Notes under the pieces: generated by a model | Told to the model about the DNA's origin: nothing | Seen by the model: only the letters and a program-made list of their open reading frames with translations | Databases searched by the model: none | Part shown: one piece after another, positions 53,275-62,009 of the stretch | How positions within the stretch are numbered: the stretch's first letter is position 1 | How the letters are laid out: every line of letters starts with the position of its first letter | Made by a program: the position numbers and the translations under genes | NCBI GenBank assembly: GCA_017432685.1 | Contig: JAFRIR010000021.1 | Location: 20,939-84,938 of the forward strand | Length of the DNA: 64,000 bases | Reading direction: 5' to 3' | Source of the DNA: Flexilinea sp. | GTDB taxonomy: Bacteria > Chloroflexota > Anaerolineae > Anaerolineales > Anaerolineaceae

Positions 53275-54195
53275 TCAGGCTGCGCTTTCAGCGCCAACAG
53301 CCACAGGAATTTCTCTTCCTTCCTCAAGCGCCAGCATCGTTTCGAAAGATTGGATAGCCACTTCCAGCATAGAGTCATCCGGTTCCGCTGTAGTAATGTT
53401 TTGAACAGCAAGATTCGGCTTTGCTAAAATCTTCACTATTGGATTATCAAGATGTTTCGCAGTAAAGAAAATAAATTCATAAGAAACACCGGCAATCACC
53501 GGAATCAGCAGTAGTCTGCTCAGCAGTCTCGAAGCAAGCGTACGGGTCAAAGGTCCAATCAAAATAAACAAAAGTACAGAAATGATGACAACCGTGACCA
53601 TGAAAGCTGTTCCGCAGCGGGGATGCTGACGGGATTGTTTTCGTGCATTTTCAACAGTCATTTCCAATCCGGCCTCATAACAATTGATCGTTTTATGCTC
53701 AGCTCCATGATATCGAAAAACTCTTTTTATATCTTCCATTTGAGATACAGCTACCATATAGATAATGACTACCGCAAGCCGAAAAATACCTTCAAGCGCA
53801 TTGGAGACCCACAAAGACGCATTCAGATGATCCTCAAGCAGTTTCCCGATCCAGGCAGGTCCCACAAAAAACAGCAACGCAGCCAGTCCGAAAGCAATCA
53901 GCATCGTGATTACCATTTCAACAGGAGTGATTTTTTCGTCTTCACCTGTCTGCATATTTGCAGACAAGGAAAGATATTTCATTCCTAAACCAAGTGAATC
54001 CCATAAGGAAACCAATCCCCGAAGCAGAGGAATTTTTGTAATTTTGGATTTATAAATACCACCAAGTTCCTCAGTTACTGTTTCTATTTTTCCATCAGGT
54101 TTCCGAAATGATGCTGCCAGATAAGATTTACCACGCATCAAAACGCCTTCAATTAGTGCTTGTCCGCCATAAGACGGTAATGATTTCTCAGACAT
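53275..54195 (-). CDS. DUF1385 membrane protein
   Basis: A 306-residue protein with about four helices in residues 95-270. The family opening YGGQALIEGVLMRGK lies near residues 9-23. FRYHGAEHKTINCYEAG and HPRCGTAFMVTVVIISVL contain the conserved His, Glu and Cys residues. SYEFIFFTAKHLDNP is also characteristic. The family has no established enzymatic role. It stands first in the leftward comEA-yqeY-pgpH-ybeY-dgkA operon, two bases before comEA. Confidence 0.9.
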   Translation of the reverse strand: MSEKSLPSYGGQALIEGVLMRGKSYLAASFRKPDGKIETVTEELGGIYKSKITKIPLLRGLVSLWDSLGLGMKYLSLSANMQTGEDEKITPVEMVITMLIAFGLAALLFFVGPAWIGKLLEDHLNASLWVSNALEGIFRLAVVIIYMVAVSQMEDIKRVFRYHGAEHKTINCYEAGLEMTVENARKQSRQHPRCGTAFMVTVVIISVLLFILIGPLTRTLASRLLSRLLLIPVIAGVSYEFIFFTAKHLDNPIVKILAKPNLAVQNITTAEPDDSMLEVAIQSFETMLALEEGREIPVAVGAESAA

Positions 54196-54304
54196 AATTC
54201 TTTATCTCCTGATACACATTATAGCCTAATTTAAAAATAATTATCGTATTGTTCACAAAATTTACGAAATTCTTAGAAAATCAATGAAACAGTTGTTTTT
54301 CATG

Positions 54305-54310
54305 TATAAT
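54305..54310 (+). promoter_or_regulatory. -10 element before the 400-residue membrane protein gene
   Basis: A TATAAT lies 22 bases before ATG 54332. The in-frame upstream ATG codons at 54284 and 54302 would then lie outside the transcript, supporting the shorter start. Confidence 0.45.
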
Positions 54311-54331
54311 CCAAATTTAAGAGGAATGTTG

Positions 54332-55534
54332 ATGAAAAAGACACTTTTTCGTTATTGTATTTGCTTTTTTGCACTGCTTCTTATTTTTACAACCGGTATG
54401 ATATGTGTTTATCTTATCCCGAATACAGCACTTGAACCTCAGTTTACAAAATCCAAAGCACAGCTTGAAAAAGAGGATCTGTATCCTGTATATTTATTCG
54501 CAACTGATGCCTCGATTCTGGACAATTTTATGGATGGACTCATGGTTGACAGCTGCCGGGTATCCGATTCATACAGCAGCATTGTCGAAGCTGCGTTTGA
54601 CAATAACGGATATCCGCGTTATTGGAACGGATATCTGCTTACCCTTCGCCCGACCATGACACAGTTCACCTATCATCAAATCAGATATATTTCCATGTTT
54701 TTGCTGTTAACCGCTTTCAGTTTCTGTTTTTCCGGAATACATAAAAACCTGAATGCTGTTGTCGCTGTTGGTTTTGCGATATCAATGATCGCCTGCTTTT
54801 TGGTGTTTATCGGTGAATCGCTGCAATATTTTTCTGTATTTATGATTCTTTTTTTGACACTGCTGTTCATCTTATATGTACCATTTTTCCAGGATCCTTC
54901 CAATTCGGCGCTGCTTCTATTTGCGGCAGGCATGATCACTAATTTTTTCGATATGTTGACATCTCCGCTGCTCACCCTTGGCATACCTCTGATATTGATC
55001 CTTTGCCTGTACACAAGAGATTCATCAAATACGCCTTCATTTTTATATCGAATACGGCTGGTCATAACCCACTCAGTGGCATGGGGAGTCGGATATGCAC
55101 TGTGCTGGGTCTCCAAATGGGGAATCGGGACACTTGCAACAGGGAAAAATATATTTGAAGATGCAATGAAAACAGCAAAATTCAGAGTGGAAGGAAGTGA
55201 AGCGATCCCCCTTGACAGGTCTCTGATGTTTCGGCTGAATTTTGAAACTTATTTTTTTTCCAAAGGTCACAAACCTGCAGTTTTCATTTTTCTTCTTATA
55301 CTGGGATTAATACTTTTTCTCATAAAGAACCATAAATCTGACTGGAAAGAAACAGTCCTGTCTTTTTGCATGATTGCTGCTTTTCCATATATTTGGTTTT
55401 TCGTTTTTGCAAACCATTCACAGCTACATTATTTTTACACATACCGAATCCAGGCAATAACACTTTTTTCTGTATTTGCAGCTCTCGGGTGCGGACTTGA
55501 GAGAACAAAAAATGCTCAAAATTCACCGTCATAA
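54332..55534 (+). CDS. Polytopic membrane protein of unknown function
   Basis: A 400-residue protein with about nine hydrophobic helices. The first (7-27) is followed by an external region of about 95 residues with SRVSDSYSSIVEAAFDNNGY and RYWNGYLLTLRPT. The remaining helices occupy about 115-385. The layout resembles glycosyltransferase-type polytopic proteins, but I see no diagnostic motif. GAGGA sits six bases before ATG 54332. It is a monocistronic gene with AT-rich sequence, facing away from DUF1385 and followed by a structured region before recX. Confidence 0.55.
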   Translation: MKKTLFRYCICFFALLLIFTTGMICVYLIPNTALEPQFTKSKAQLEKEDLYPVYLFATDASILDNFMDGLMVDSCRVSDSYSSIVEAAFDNNGYPRYWNGYLLTLRPTMTQFTYHQIRYISMFLLLTAFSFCFSGIHKNLNAVVAVGFAISMIACFLVFIGESLQYFSVFMILFLTLLFILYVPFFQDPSNSALLLFAAGMITNFFDMLTSPLLTLGIPLILILCLYTRDSSNTPSFLYRIRLVITHSVAWGVGYALCWVSKWGIGTLATGKNIFEDAMKTAKFRVEGSEAIPLDRSLMFRLNFETYFFSKGHKPAVFIFLLILGLILFLIKNHKSDWKETVLSFCMIAAFPYIWFFVFANHSQLHYFYTYRIQAITLFSVFAALGCGLERTKNAQNSPS

Positions 55535-55612
55535 CGATTATTGTTATCGCACAATAAATAACCTGGAATAAAGAAACATTAATTCTGTTAACACAATTAC
55601 AGGAAATAGGTG

Positions 55613-55618
55613 TATAAT
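55613..55618 (+). promoter_or_regulatory. -10 element for the recX leader RNA
   Basis: TATAAT precedes a structured leader starting near 55625. A TTAACA at 55589-55594 could serve as a -35 with long (about 18-base) spacing. Confidence 0.5.
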
Positions 55619-55624
55619 ATATGA

Positions 55625-55810
55625 AATTTAAAACGATTGGATCGTTGGCGGTTTACCTGAAAATATAACCAGTGAGTGAGTTCGCTGATAATTTTTGAAA
55701 CACTGTAAAATCATTATATGGCAAGATGCCGTTTCTGATAACTTGTAAAGAAATAAATACAAGTCATTGTTTTATGTAAACCGCCGGGAATGTCTTGGAC
55801 GGTTTTTTTA
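55625..55810 (+). ncRNA. Structured leader or small RNA before recX
   Basis: About 185 bases with several hairpins: AACGAT/ATCGTT (55632-55646), CAGTGA/TCGCTG (55670-55687), GGCA/TGCC (near 55720-55730) and ACTTGTA/TACAAGT (55741-55764). These are enclosed by a perfect 10-bp closing stem GGCGGTTTAC (55647-55656) with GTAAACCGCC (55776-55785). The 3' arm can instead pair as AACCG-CC with GG-CGGTT (55779-55804), a terminator followed by seven T residues. It may be a riboswitch-like leader or a 6S-like small RNA. I do not recognise a known class. Confidence 0.5.
55779..55809 (+). terminator. Terminator alternative to the leader closing stem
   Basis: AACCGCC (55779-55785) pairs with GGACGGTT (55797-55804, one bulged A) and is followed by TTTTTTT. 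It competes for the same bases as the 10-bp closing stem. It ends five bases before the recX ATG. Confidence 0.6.
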
Positions 55811-55814
55811 TTTT

Positions 55815-56450
55815 ATGAAAGAGAATACGATAACCCGGTTGGCAGTACAAAAGAAAAATCCAAATCGGGTCAATATATATCTGAACGGGATTTTTTCCTT
55901 CGGTTTATACCGGGATACAGCTGCCTGGCTGGAAACAGGTCAGGTTCTCTCAGATGAAAAAATAAAAGAACTGTTGGAAAAAGACCAACAAGCTGAAGTT
56001 TATCGAAAGGCGCTTGATTATATTTCTTTCAAGCCACGTACCACTCAGGAGACACGCCAAAAACTGCAGCAGGCAGGTTACGAAGAATTTCTGATCGACA
56101 AAACGATTGCGGAATTAACAAACAACGGGCTTCTGAATGATGAATATTACGCAGAACAATGGGTTGAAGAACGTTTGCGGCTAAAGCCGAGAAGCAAACG
56201 TGTTCTGGTTTATGAGCTTCAAAAAAAGGGCATTTCCGAAAATTTGATTCAATCAGCTGTTGAGGATATTGATGACTTTCAATCTGCATACGAAATTGCC
56301 GAAAACAGACTTTATCGTTATGAAGGGTTGTCCAAATTTGACTTTCGGAACAAATTAGGCAACTATCTGGCAGGCAAAGGCTATTCCTATGATGTGATTT
56401 CAGTAATAACGCAGCAATTATGGGAAGAAATCAACAAATCAACGAAATGA
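55815..56450 (+). CDS. recX: Regulatory protein RecX
   Basis: A 211-residue three-helix-repeat protein of the RecX family, which binds RecA and modulates its filaments. The core motifs are ALDYISFKPRTTQETRQKL, GLLNDEYYAEQWVEERL and KPRSKRVLVYELQKKGI. ATG 55815 begins the conserved N-terminus but has no visible ribosome site, because the preceding bases are the T-tract of a terminator. recA is not in the window, although recA-recX linkage is common. rny follows 24 bases after the stop. Confidence 0.88.
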   Translation: MKENTITRLAVQKKNPNRVNIYLNGIFSFGLYRDTAAWLETGQVLSDEKIKELLEKDQQAEVYRKALDYISFKPRTTQETRQKLQQAGYEEFLIDKTIAELTNNGLLNDEYYAEQWVEERLRLKPRSKRVLVYELQKKGISENLIQSAVEDIDDFQSAYEIAENRLYRYEGLSKFDFRNKLGNYLAGKGYSYDVISVITQQLWEEINKSTK

Positions 56451-56474
56451 ATTCAGAATGAAGGGGATGTATTT

Positions 56475-58073
56475 ATGGGGCATAATTTGTCAATGATTTT
56501 AGCAGTTAAACCTGAGGCTGCTGCTGCGCAGGGACATAGCGGGATTCCTGTTTGGGTATTTATAATCTGTATTGTTATCATAGCCGCAGCGGCATATTTT
56601 GTCGCAAATTATCTGGCGAAATCAATGAATGAAAAATTCATGCATGAACAACAACAGGATGCTGAAAACATTATTCTTGTTAGTCGGGAAAAAGCCCAGT
56701 TGATCGAATCAGATGCGAAAGACAATGCGATCAACATACTGAAAGAAGCGGAAAACGAAATACAGCGCAGACGCGGAGAGCTTACACGTGAAGATGACCG
56801 TCTTCAGAAAAAACGCATTGACCTGGATCATCGTGTTGAAAAAATCGAACAACGCGAAAATAACCTGAACAAACGACAAAGTACACTTGATAAACGTCAG
56901 AATGACATTGAGAAAATGTCGTCCAAACAATTGGAAGAACTGCAGCGAGTTTCCAACATGACGGTCGCAGAAGCAAGGCAGGAACTTTTAGAAAAAGTTG
57001 AGCATGAAGCTCACAGTGACATGGCAAGAATCATCCGTCAGATCGAACAGGAAGCAAAACTGGAAGGAGACAAAGAAGCCCGTAAGATCATTGCTACTGC
57101 AATTCAACGCGTTGCATCTGACCAGGTGAATGAAATCACGACTTCTATTGTGAACCTTCCGGGTGAAGAGATGAAAGGACGTATCGTCGGGCGCAACGGA
57201 CGCAACATTCGTGCTTTTGAACAGGCAGCCGGTGTAGATGTGATTGTTGATGATACGCCGGAAGCAGTTATGATCTCCTGCTTTGACCCGATCCGTCGCG
57301 AAATTGCCCGCAGGTCGCTTGATCGTCTGATCCAGGACGGGAGAATCCATCCGGCCCATATTGAGAAAGTACTGAACGAGGAAGAAAAAGAAGTTAACAA
57401 GCTGATCGTCGAGGCAGGTGAACAAGCTACTTATGAAGCGGGGGTCGTAGGTTTGCATCCGGAGATCATCAAAATGCTCGGACGGTTAAAATACCGCACA
57501 TCCTACGGTCAAAATCAGCTGAATCATGCAATAGAAACCTCTAAACTGGCGTCCGTTATTGCTTCTGAACTGGGAGCTGATGTGGAACTGGCACGATTGG
57601 GTGCGCTGCTGCACGACCTTGGCAAGTCGATGGATCACAATACAGAGGGAACCCACGCAAAGATTGGTGCAGAATTCGCAAAACGTTATGGTGTCAATGC
57701 AAAAGCAGTAAACATCATCGCAAGCCATCATCATGAAGTGGAACAGGAATCAGTTGAAGCTGTGATCGTTGAAGCGGCTGATGCGATTTCCGGTGCTCGC
57801 CCAGGTGCCCGCCGTGAAGATCTTGATCAGTATATCAAGCGTTTGCGTGCCTTGGAAGAAATAGCCAACTCTCACAAGGGTGTTACCAATTCTTATGCTA
57901 TCCAGGCAGGCCGCGAAGTGCGTATCATCGTGACACCAGAAGAAGTTGATGATTACACTGCTCAGCAAATGGCTCGTGATATAGCCAACCAGGTTGAAGA
58001 GACAATGCAGTACCCGGGACAGATCAAAGTTACAGTTATCCGTGAAACACGAGCAGTCGAATATGCGAAATAA
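56475..58073 (+). CDS. rny: Ribonuclease Y
   Basis: A 532-residue membrane-anchored endoribonuclease that initiates mRNA decay. A transmembrane helix (about 27-46) leads into a long coiled coil (about 55-215). A KH domain follows (about 225-290) with GRIVGRNGRNIRAFEQ, then an HD domain with LLHDLGKSMDHNTEGTHA. The C-terminal domain ends REVRIIVTPEEVDD. AAGGGG precedes ATG 56475. Pairing with recX is typical of Chloroflexota and Firmicutes neighbourhoods. Confidence 0.95.
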   Translation: MGHNLSMILAVKPEAAAAQGHSGIPVWVFIICIVIIAAAAYFVANYLAKSMNEKFMHEQQQDAENIILVSREKAQLIESDAKDNAINILKEAENEIQRRRGELTREDDRLQKKRIDLDHRVEKIEQRENNLNKRQSTLDKRQNDIEKMSSKQLEELQRVSNMTVAEARQELLEKVEHEAHSDMARIIRQIEQEAKLEGDKEARKIIATAIQRVASDQVNEITTSIVNLPGEEMKGRIVGRNGRNIRAFEQAAGVDVIVDDTPEAVMISCFDPIRREIARRSLDRLIQDGRIHPAHIEKVLNEEEKEVNKLIVEAGEQATYEAGVVGLHPEIIKMLGRLKYRTSYGQNQLNHAIETSKLASVIASELGADVELARLGALLHDLGKSMDHNTEGTHAKIGAEFAKRYGVNAKAVNIIASHHHEVEQESVEAVIVEAADAISGARPGARREDLDQYIKRLRALEEIANSHKGVTNSYAIQAGREVRIIVTPEEVDDYTAQQMARDIANQVEETMQYPGQIKVTVIRETRAVEYAK

Positions 58074-58108
58074 ATCAACAATATACACAAAATAATATCA
58101 AAATCTTA

Positions 58109-58140
58109 ACAAAAGCGCCAAATAAAGGCGCTTTTGTTTT
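58109..58140 (+). terminator. Terminator after rny
   Basis: AAAAGCGCC (58111-58119) pairs with GGCGCTTTT (58127-58135) around an AAATAAA loop, followed by TTTT. It lies 36 bases after the stop. Confidence 0.88.
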
Positions 58141-58148
58141 GTTTCTGC

Positions 58149-58154
58149 TATAAT
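58149..58154 (+). promoter_or_regulatory. -10 element for the PP2C-like/propeller gene
   Basis: TATAAT lies seven bases before ATG 58161. Transcription would start at or after that ATG, so translation is either leaderless from 58161 or starts at ATG 58188, which has AAAGGG eleven bases in front. Confidence 0.4.
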
Positions 58155-58160
58155 TCAGAT

Positions 58161-60494
58161 ATGGCACTGGATAAAGGGTTTTTTGGTATGTTAGGGAATA
58201 GAGAACCTTCACAAGGTAGTATTTTTGACATTAATATTCTCCCCATGAATTTATCTGAAGGCCGCAACATTGGAGATTTGTCCGGTTTATTTGTTTTTAA
58301 TGCGCCTTCGAAAGCCGAAAATAACCGCCAGAATGATATTCTATTCATCCTGTTTTATGTCGACAACCTGCAGATACCAAATTCCAGGATGAAGCAATGG
58401 GCACTTTTGTTATCCGAAACATATTACTCTTCCCGTGGCTCCTTTACCATGGGGATGTCAACGGCTGTAAAAAAACTTTCATCATACCTTGAAAAGAATA
58501 CTCAAGGGCAGATTATGCCGACAATTTTCATGAATTCCGCAGTTCTGCGTGATCGAACCCTGATGATTGCCCATGCCGGGCCTGTTCATTCTACAATCAT
58601 ATCTTCCGATAAAGTGCAAAACTTCAGCAATGAATCAAGTCTTCCGATTCAACTGAAAAATAATGAGCTGAGTTTTTTTACATCGGATGTTCATTCTGAA
58701 GACATCGTTCTCCTTTGTCCGAATGTACCATCTGATTGGACTAATTCCGCAATTTTGGAAGTTACAGGTGATTCACCGCTGAATGCAATACGTTTTTTAT
58801 TGGATCGTTCCGGGGGGAATCTTCAGGCTGCCGTCATACAGCTCAAACGAGGAAAAGGACAGATCACCATTCGCAGTAAAACATCGATCACAGCGAATGT
58901 TGAACCGGAAAACACTTCAAACAAACCTATTTCAAATATTATTACAAGGTCTCTGGTGGAAGTAACAACTGAAGAGAAACCTCTGTTCCGAAAAAGAAAC
59001 GCTGCCGAAGTTTTTGACGGCAGCTCGTCTGAGCTAAAGGAGGCGCTCGAAGAATCTATTCAGGAAATATCAGAACCAGAGTTTCCGGAACAGGAAAATA
59101 ATAAATCGCTCACAGGAGAGCAGGAACTTCCCGGTGCAGAAGCATTGCCATATGATTTTTCTGACACCCGGAATCCTATAACAACCAAACAGGTTTCGAA
59201 ACAACAAAAAACTTCATCAGACAGCCCATTACGTAAACAAAAAACAAAACCTGTCGCAAAAAATGACAAAAAATTTAATATTAAACGCTTTTCTGTCATT
59301 TTATTTTTCGGTATGCTGATTCCAATTATTGTTGTTTCCATACTCTTTTTTATTTACTCAGGTAGAAGTAAGGATCAGCTTCACCGCGAATATCTATCAT
59401 ACGCCATCGCAGCTGCACAAAAGGCTTTGGCTGCCGAAACTGCAAAAAACCAGGAAACGCTGTGGATGGAAACGCTTGATTATACAGACAAAGCACTAAG
59501 TTATGACATCTCTCCTGCAGCAAACGATCTGAGAAAAGAAGCAATAAGCCGACTGGACCTGATCAATGGTGGAATAAGTACCGTTTATAGTTATGCAAAC
59601 AGCAATAAACTTCCACAGGGTCTGGACATTACCGAGATCATGTCATCAGGGCAATATACTTATGCTCTTGATGCCACCAGTGGCTCCGTTATGCGTTTTG
59701 TAGCCAGTGGGAATGGTATCACACTTGATAATTCTTTTTCCTGTACGCCCGGAACTTTTCCTGAATTAGGATCTGAAAATACAACCAATAACATTCAGGT
59801 AGGTGCTTTAGTAGATTTCATACTGCTTCCATCCGGAAATCCTCACAGTTTCGTATTGGCGGGAATTGATAAGGATGCGAATGTTCTTTATTGTTCTGGT
59901 TTCAAGAGTAACCAGGCTGGCAAACTGAAAAAACCGGAAACAGGAAGATTTGAGATCAAGTCCATTGCTTATTCTAATAACGCCATGTACGTACTCGATC
60001 CTCAGGCAAGTGCCGTATGGGAATTCCTTTTCAGCAATTCTGACGGGTTTGCATATGAACCTTCAAATTATTATGGTTCCTATTCTCCGTATTTATCGGA
60101 TGTTATTGATTTTACAATGTTTAAAGAATTCAGCTTTTTCCTTAGGGAAAACGGAACACTGCTTGTCTGTGATTATACAGGATACCGTCCGATTTGCAAC
60201 AATCTCACAGAAATCTGGAGCCTTGACCGAAAAGCATATCTGAACCTGGAAAACCACGATTTCCGCAAAATAATTCTCAATTCATCGCCGGATAATTCAA
60301 TTTATATTATGGATGCAAAGCTTCAATCAGTACTGAACCTGTCCACGAAATTGAATTATATTCGCTATATCGTGCCCAATCGTACAACAGAAGATATTTC
60401 ACAATATTCAAATGCAACGGGTTTTGGAATAACCGGGCAGAACCGTTTCCTTTGGGGATATAGAAATGATCTATATATCGGAAATATGCCGTAA
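58161..60494 (+). CDS. Single-TM protein with PP2C-like intracellular and propeller-like outer domain
   Basis: A protein of 777 residues (768 from ATG 58188). The N-terminal part (about 15-240) follows the order of PP2C-type phosphatase strands: DILFILFYVDN, PTIFMNSAVLRDRTLMIAHAG, and late DIVLLCPNVPSDW. The usual DGMGG and DN metal-binding aspartates are not visible, so it would be a degenerate member. A charged linker (about 260-375) leads to a transmembrane helix (about 382-405). The outer half contains repeated strand patterns suggestive of a beta-propeller (QYTYALDATSGSVMRF, NAMYVLDPQASAVWEF). It is monocistronic, with its own terminator. No function is assigned. Confidence 0.5.
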   Translation: MALDKGFFGMLGNREPSQGSIFDINILPMNLSEGRNIGDLSGLFVFNAPSKAENNRQNDILFILFYVDNLQIPNSRMKQWALLLSETYYSSRGSFTMGMSTAVKKLSSYLEKNTQGQIMPTIFMNSAVLRDRTLMIAHAGPVHSTIISSDKVQNFSNESSLPIQLKNNELSFFTSDVHSEDIVLLCPNVPSDWTNSAILEVTGDSPLNAIRFLLDRSGGNLQAAVIQLKRGKGQITIRSKTSITANVEPENTSNKPISNIITRSLVEVTTEEKPLFRKRNAAEVFDGSSSELKEALEESIQEISEPEFPEQENNKSLTGEQELPGAEALPYDFSDTRNPITTKQVSKQQKTSSDSPLRKQKTKPVAKNDKKFNIKRFSVILFFGMLIPIIVVSILFFIYSGRSKDQLHREYLSYAIAAAQKALAAETAKNQETLWMETLDYTDKALSYDISPAANDLRKEAISRLDLINGGISTVYSYANSNKLPQGLDITEIMSSGQYTYALDATSGSVMRFVASGNGITLDNSFSCTPGTFPELGSENTTNNIQVGALVDFILLPSGNPHSFVLAGIDKDANVLYCSGFKSNQAGKLKKPETGRFEIKSIAYSNNAMYVLDPQASAVWEFLFSNSDGFAYEPSNYYGSYSPYLSDVIDFTMFKEFSFFLRENGTLLVCDYTGYRPICNNLTEIWSLDRKAYLNLENHDFRKIILNSSPDNSIYIMDAKLQSVLNLSTKLNYIRYIVPNRTTEDISQYSNATGFGITGQNRFLWGYRNDLYIGNMP

Positions 60495-60504
60495 GATAAG
60501 AAAT

Positions 60505-60541
60505 GAAGCCATGTTCACTTCCGTTCATGGCTTCGTTTTTA
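60505..60541 (+). terminator. Terminator after the propeller-like gene
   Basis: GAAGCCATG (60505-60513) pairs with CATGGCTTC (60526-60534), followed by GTTTTT. The leftward YtxH-like gene ends at 60542, so the two units converge here. Confidence 0.85.
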
Positions 60542-60751
60542 TCATTCTCCCCACCGGCGTTTCAGATCTTCTTCCATCTCCTCTTTCTTTCTCTGTCGGC
60601 CCAGTTCATAATCAAGTTTGATTTCATCGAAACTGTTTCGTATGTTCTCTCTGACTTCTTCCCCCGTTTTAGGAGTTGAAAGCGAAACGGCGATGCATCC
60701 AACCAAAGCGCCCGCAAATAAACCAAATGTAAAGCTAATGAATTTTTTCAT
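60542..60751 (-). CDS. YtxH-like small membrane protein
   Basis: A 69-residue protein with a Gly-rich hydrophobic segment (FTFGLFAGALVGCIAVSL, residues 6-23), then TPKTGEEVRENI, the YtxH-family pattern. The rest is a charged helix. ATG 60751 is chosen, with AGGTGGAG in front; a GTG at 60760 would add three residues. YtxH-like proteins occur in stress-associated loci of Gram-positives, but the role is unknown. It lies 22 bases after the PfkB-like gene. Confidence 0.7.
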   Translation of the reverse strand: MKKFISFTFGLFAGALVGCIAVSLSTPKTGEEVRENIRNSFDEIKLDYELGRQRKKEEMEEDLKRRWGE

Positions 60752-60772
60752 AATCTCCACCTTTTCTTAAAT

Positions 60773-61819
60773 TCAATTATAGCATTCTTCAATTTTATTT
60801 TCCATAATTCGAGCTTTTTCCATCAATAAGGCATCAAAAACATTCAGGTTTTGATAAGGGTTCCATTCATTTCGTAATAATGATTCTCTGGCAGCACCAA
60901 AGGCAACAGCTTTTTTATGGTCATATGTAGTGTTTAAACCTACAACATATGCACCACAAAAACAGGAAAAGGATCCAATTTTTTCATGTTCATCATGATT
61001 CAAAGGATCTATATAATATGCTTTTTTGTCTGATTGACTGAGAAACACATAAGAACGATCAGTCCTTTTTACTATGATGTTTTCAGCGCCAAATTCCAGC
61101 AAAATCTTCATCATTTCGATAATGTTTCGAATGCGGTATTTTTCATAGAAGAGAGTCTTCAGTTGTTCTTCTCGAACCAGAAACGCTGTCAGGCCGTTGA
61201 TAAGTTTTTTTACTGAATCATAAAAATTTGGATACATGTAAGTACCAGATGCATGGACAGTAATTGTTTTTTTGTGGGTATCAAAAAAGGCTTGAGGAAG
61301 AAGATTGTGAGACAGATAATCCAACGGACATAAATGAACACAACGTGCCTCCTGATATTCAGGAGGGATATCTTTCGCTAAAATGGTTTCAAGAGAGCGT
61401 TCAGCAAATTTTTCGTTTCCGTTTGTATTATTGAACCCCAACAATTCTTTTGGGAAAGGCTTTCCAGCGTTATAATATTGGCTCAATACGCTATTTTTCT
61501 TTTTGTTCCCCTCTTCTTCCTGGTTATTCCGATTTAAGTAAGAAATAAAATTTCTGTGTTCAAGGTTTGCATCAATTTTTTTTAGACCATGTAAACTGAA
61601 TCCGTTTTTTTTTAAACCGGACAAAAATTCTTCCGGATAATTATTACCAATTCTTGCAACAAGGGCCGGATTTCTTTCCATTGGAGACATTCCGATGGCT
61701 GTATAAATCAAATGCCCTCCCGGAATATCATTAACAGCGTCACCGGATTCCGTAAGAATGAAGTCTCTTGATAATTTTCCGATAATCAAATAAGGGGAAT
61801 AATTGCTTTCTCCTGCCAT
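60773..61819 (-). CDS. PfkB/ribokinase-fold protein with altered active site
   Basis: A 348-residue protein with the ribokinase fold order: a lid region early (IPGGHLIYTAIGMSPM), a C-terminal nucleotide half (FGAENIIVKRTDRSYVFL), and a last motif. That motif is normally DTTGAGDSF with the catalytic Asp; here it is KIGSFSCFCGAYVVGL (GSFS at 282-285), with no Asp. A sugar-kinase activity is therefore doubtful. It could bind a nucleoside or sugar as a regulator. The gene is flanked by small membrane-protein genes in one leftward operon. Confidence 0.6.
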   Translation of the reverse strand: MAGESNYSPYLIIGKLSRDFILTESGDAVNDIPGGHLIYTAIGMSPMERNPALVARIGNNYPEEFLSGLKKNGFSLHGLKKIDANLEHRNFISYLNRNNQEEEGNKKKNSVLSQYYNAGKPFPKELLGFNNTNGNEKFAERSLETILAKDIPPEYQEARCVHLCPLDYLSHNLLPQAFFDTHKKTITVHASGTYMYPNFYDSVKKLINGLTAFLVREEQLKTLFYEKYRIRNIIEMMKILLEFGAENIIVKRTDRSYVFLSQSDKKAYYIDPLNHDEHEKIGSFSCFCGAYVVGLNTTYDHKKAVAFGAARESLLRNEWNPYQNLNVFDALLMEKARIMENKIEECYN

Positions 61820-61820
61820 T

Positions 61821-62006
61821 TTATTTCATAACAATTTTCTGGACAGCATCCAGTGCAGCGAATCCGATTTTTGCACCGTTTTTCAGCGACAGATCTACTT
61901 CCTTTTCTTTTTCCACAGCATTATTCACGCTGATGATTCCGGCTATAATACCAATAACCATGCCACCGAGGGTGTAATATAAAATCGTTTTCTTCTTCCA
62001 ATCCAT
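61821..62006 (-). CDS. Small single-TM protein
   Basis: A 61-residue protein with a Gly/Ile-rich helix at about 8-30 (YYTLGGMVIGIIAGIISV) and an amphipathic C-terminal part (KNGAKIGFAALDAVQKIVMK). The order resembles YtxH-type proteins, but it is shorter. It ends one base before the PfkB-like gene start and begins three bases after the 137-residue protein. Function unknown. Confidence 0.55.
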   Translation of the reverse strand: MDWKKKTILYYTLGGMVIGIIAGIISVNNAVEKEKEVDLSLKNGAKIGFAALDAVQKIVMK

Positions 62007-62009
62007 TTT

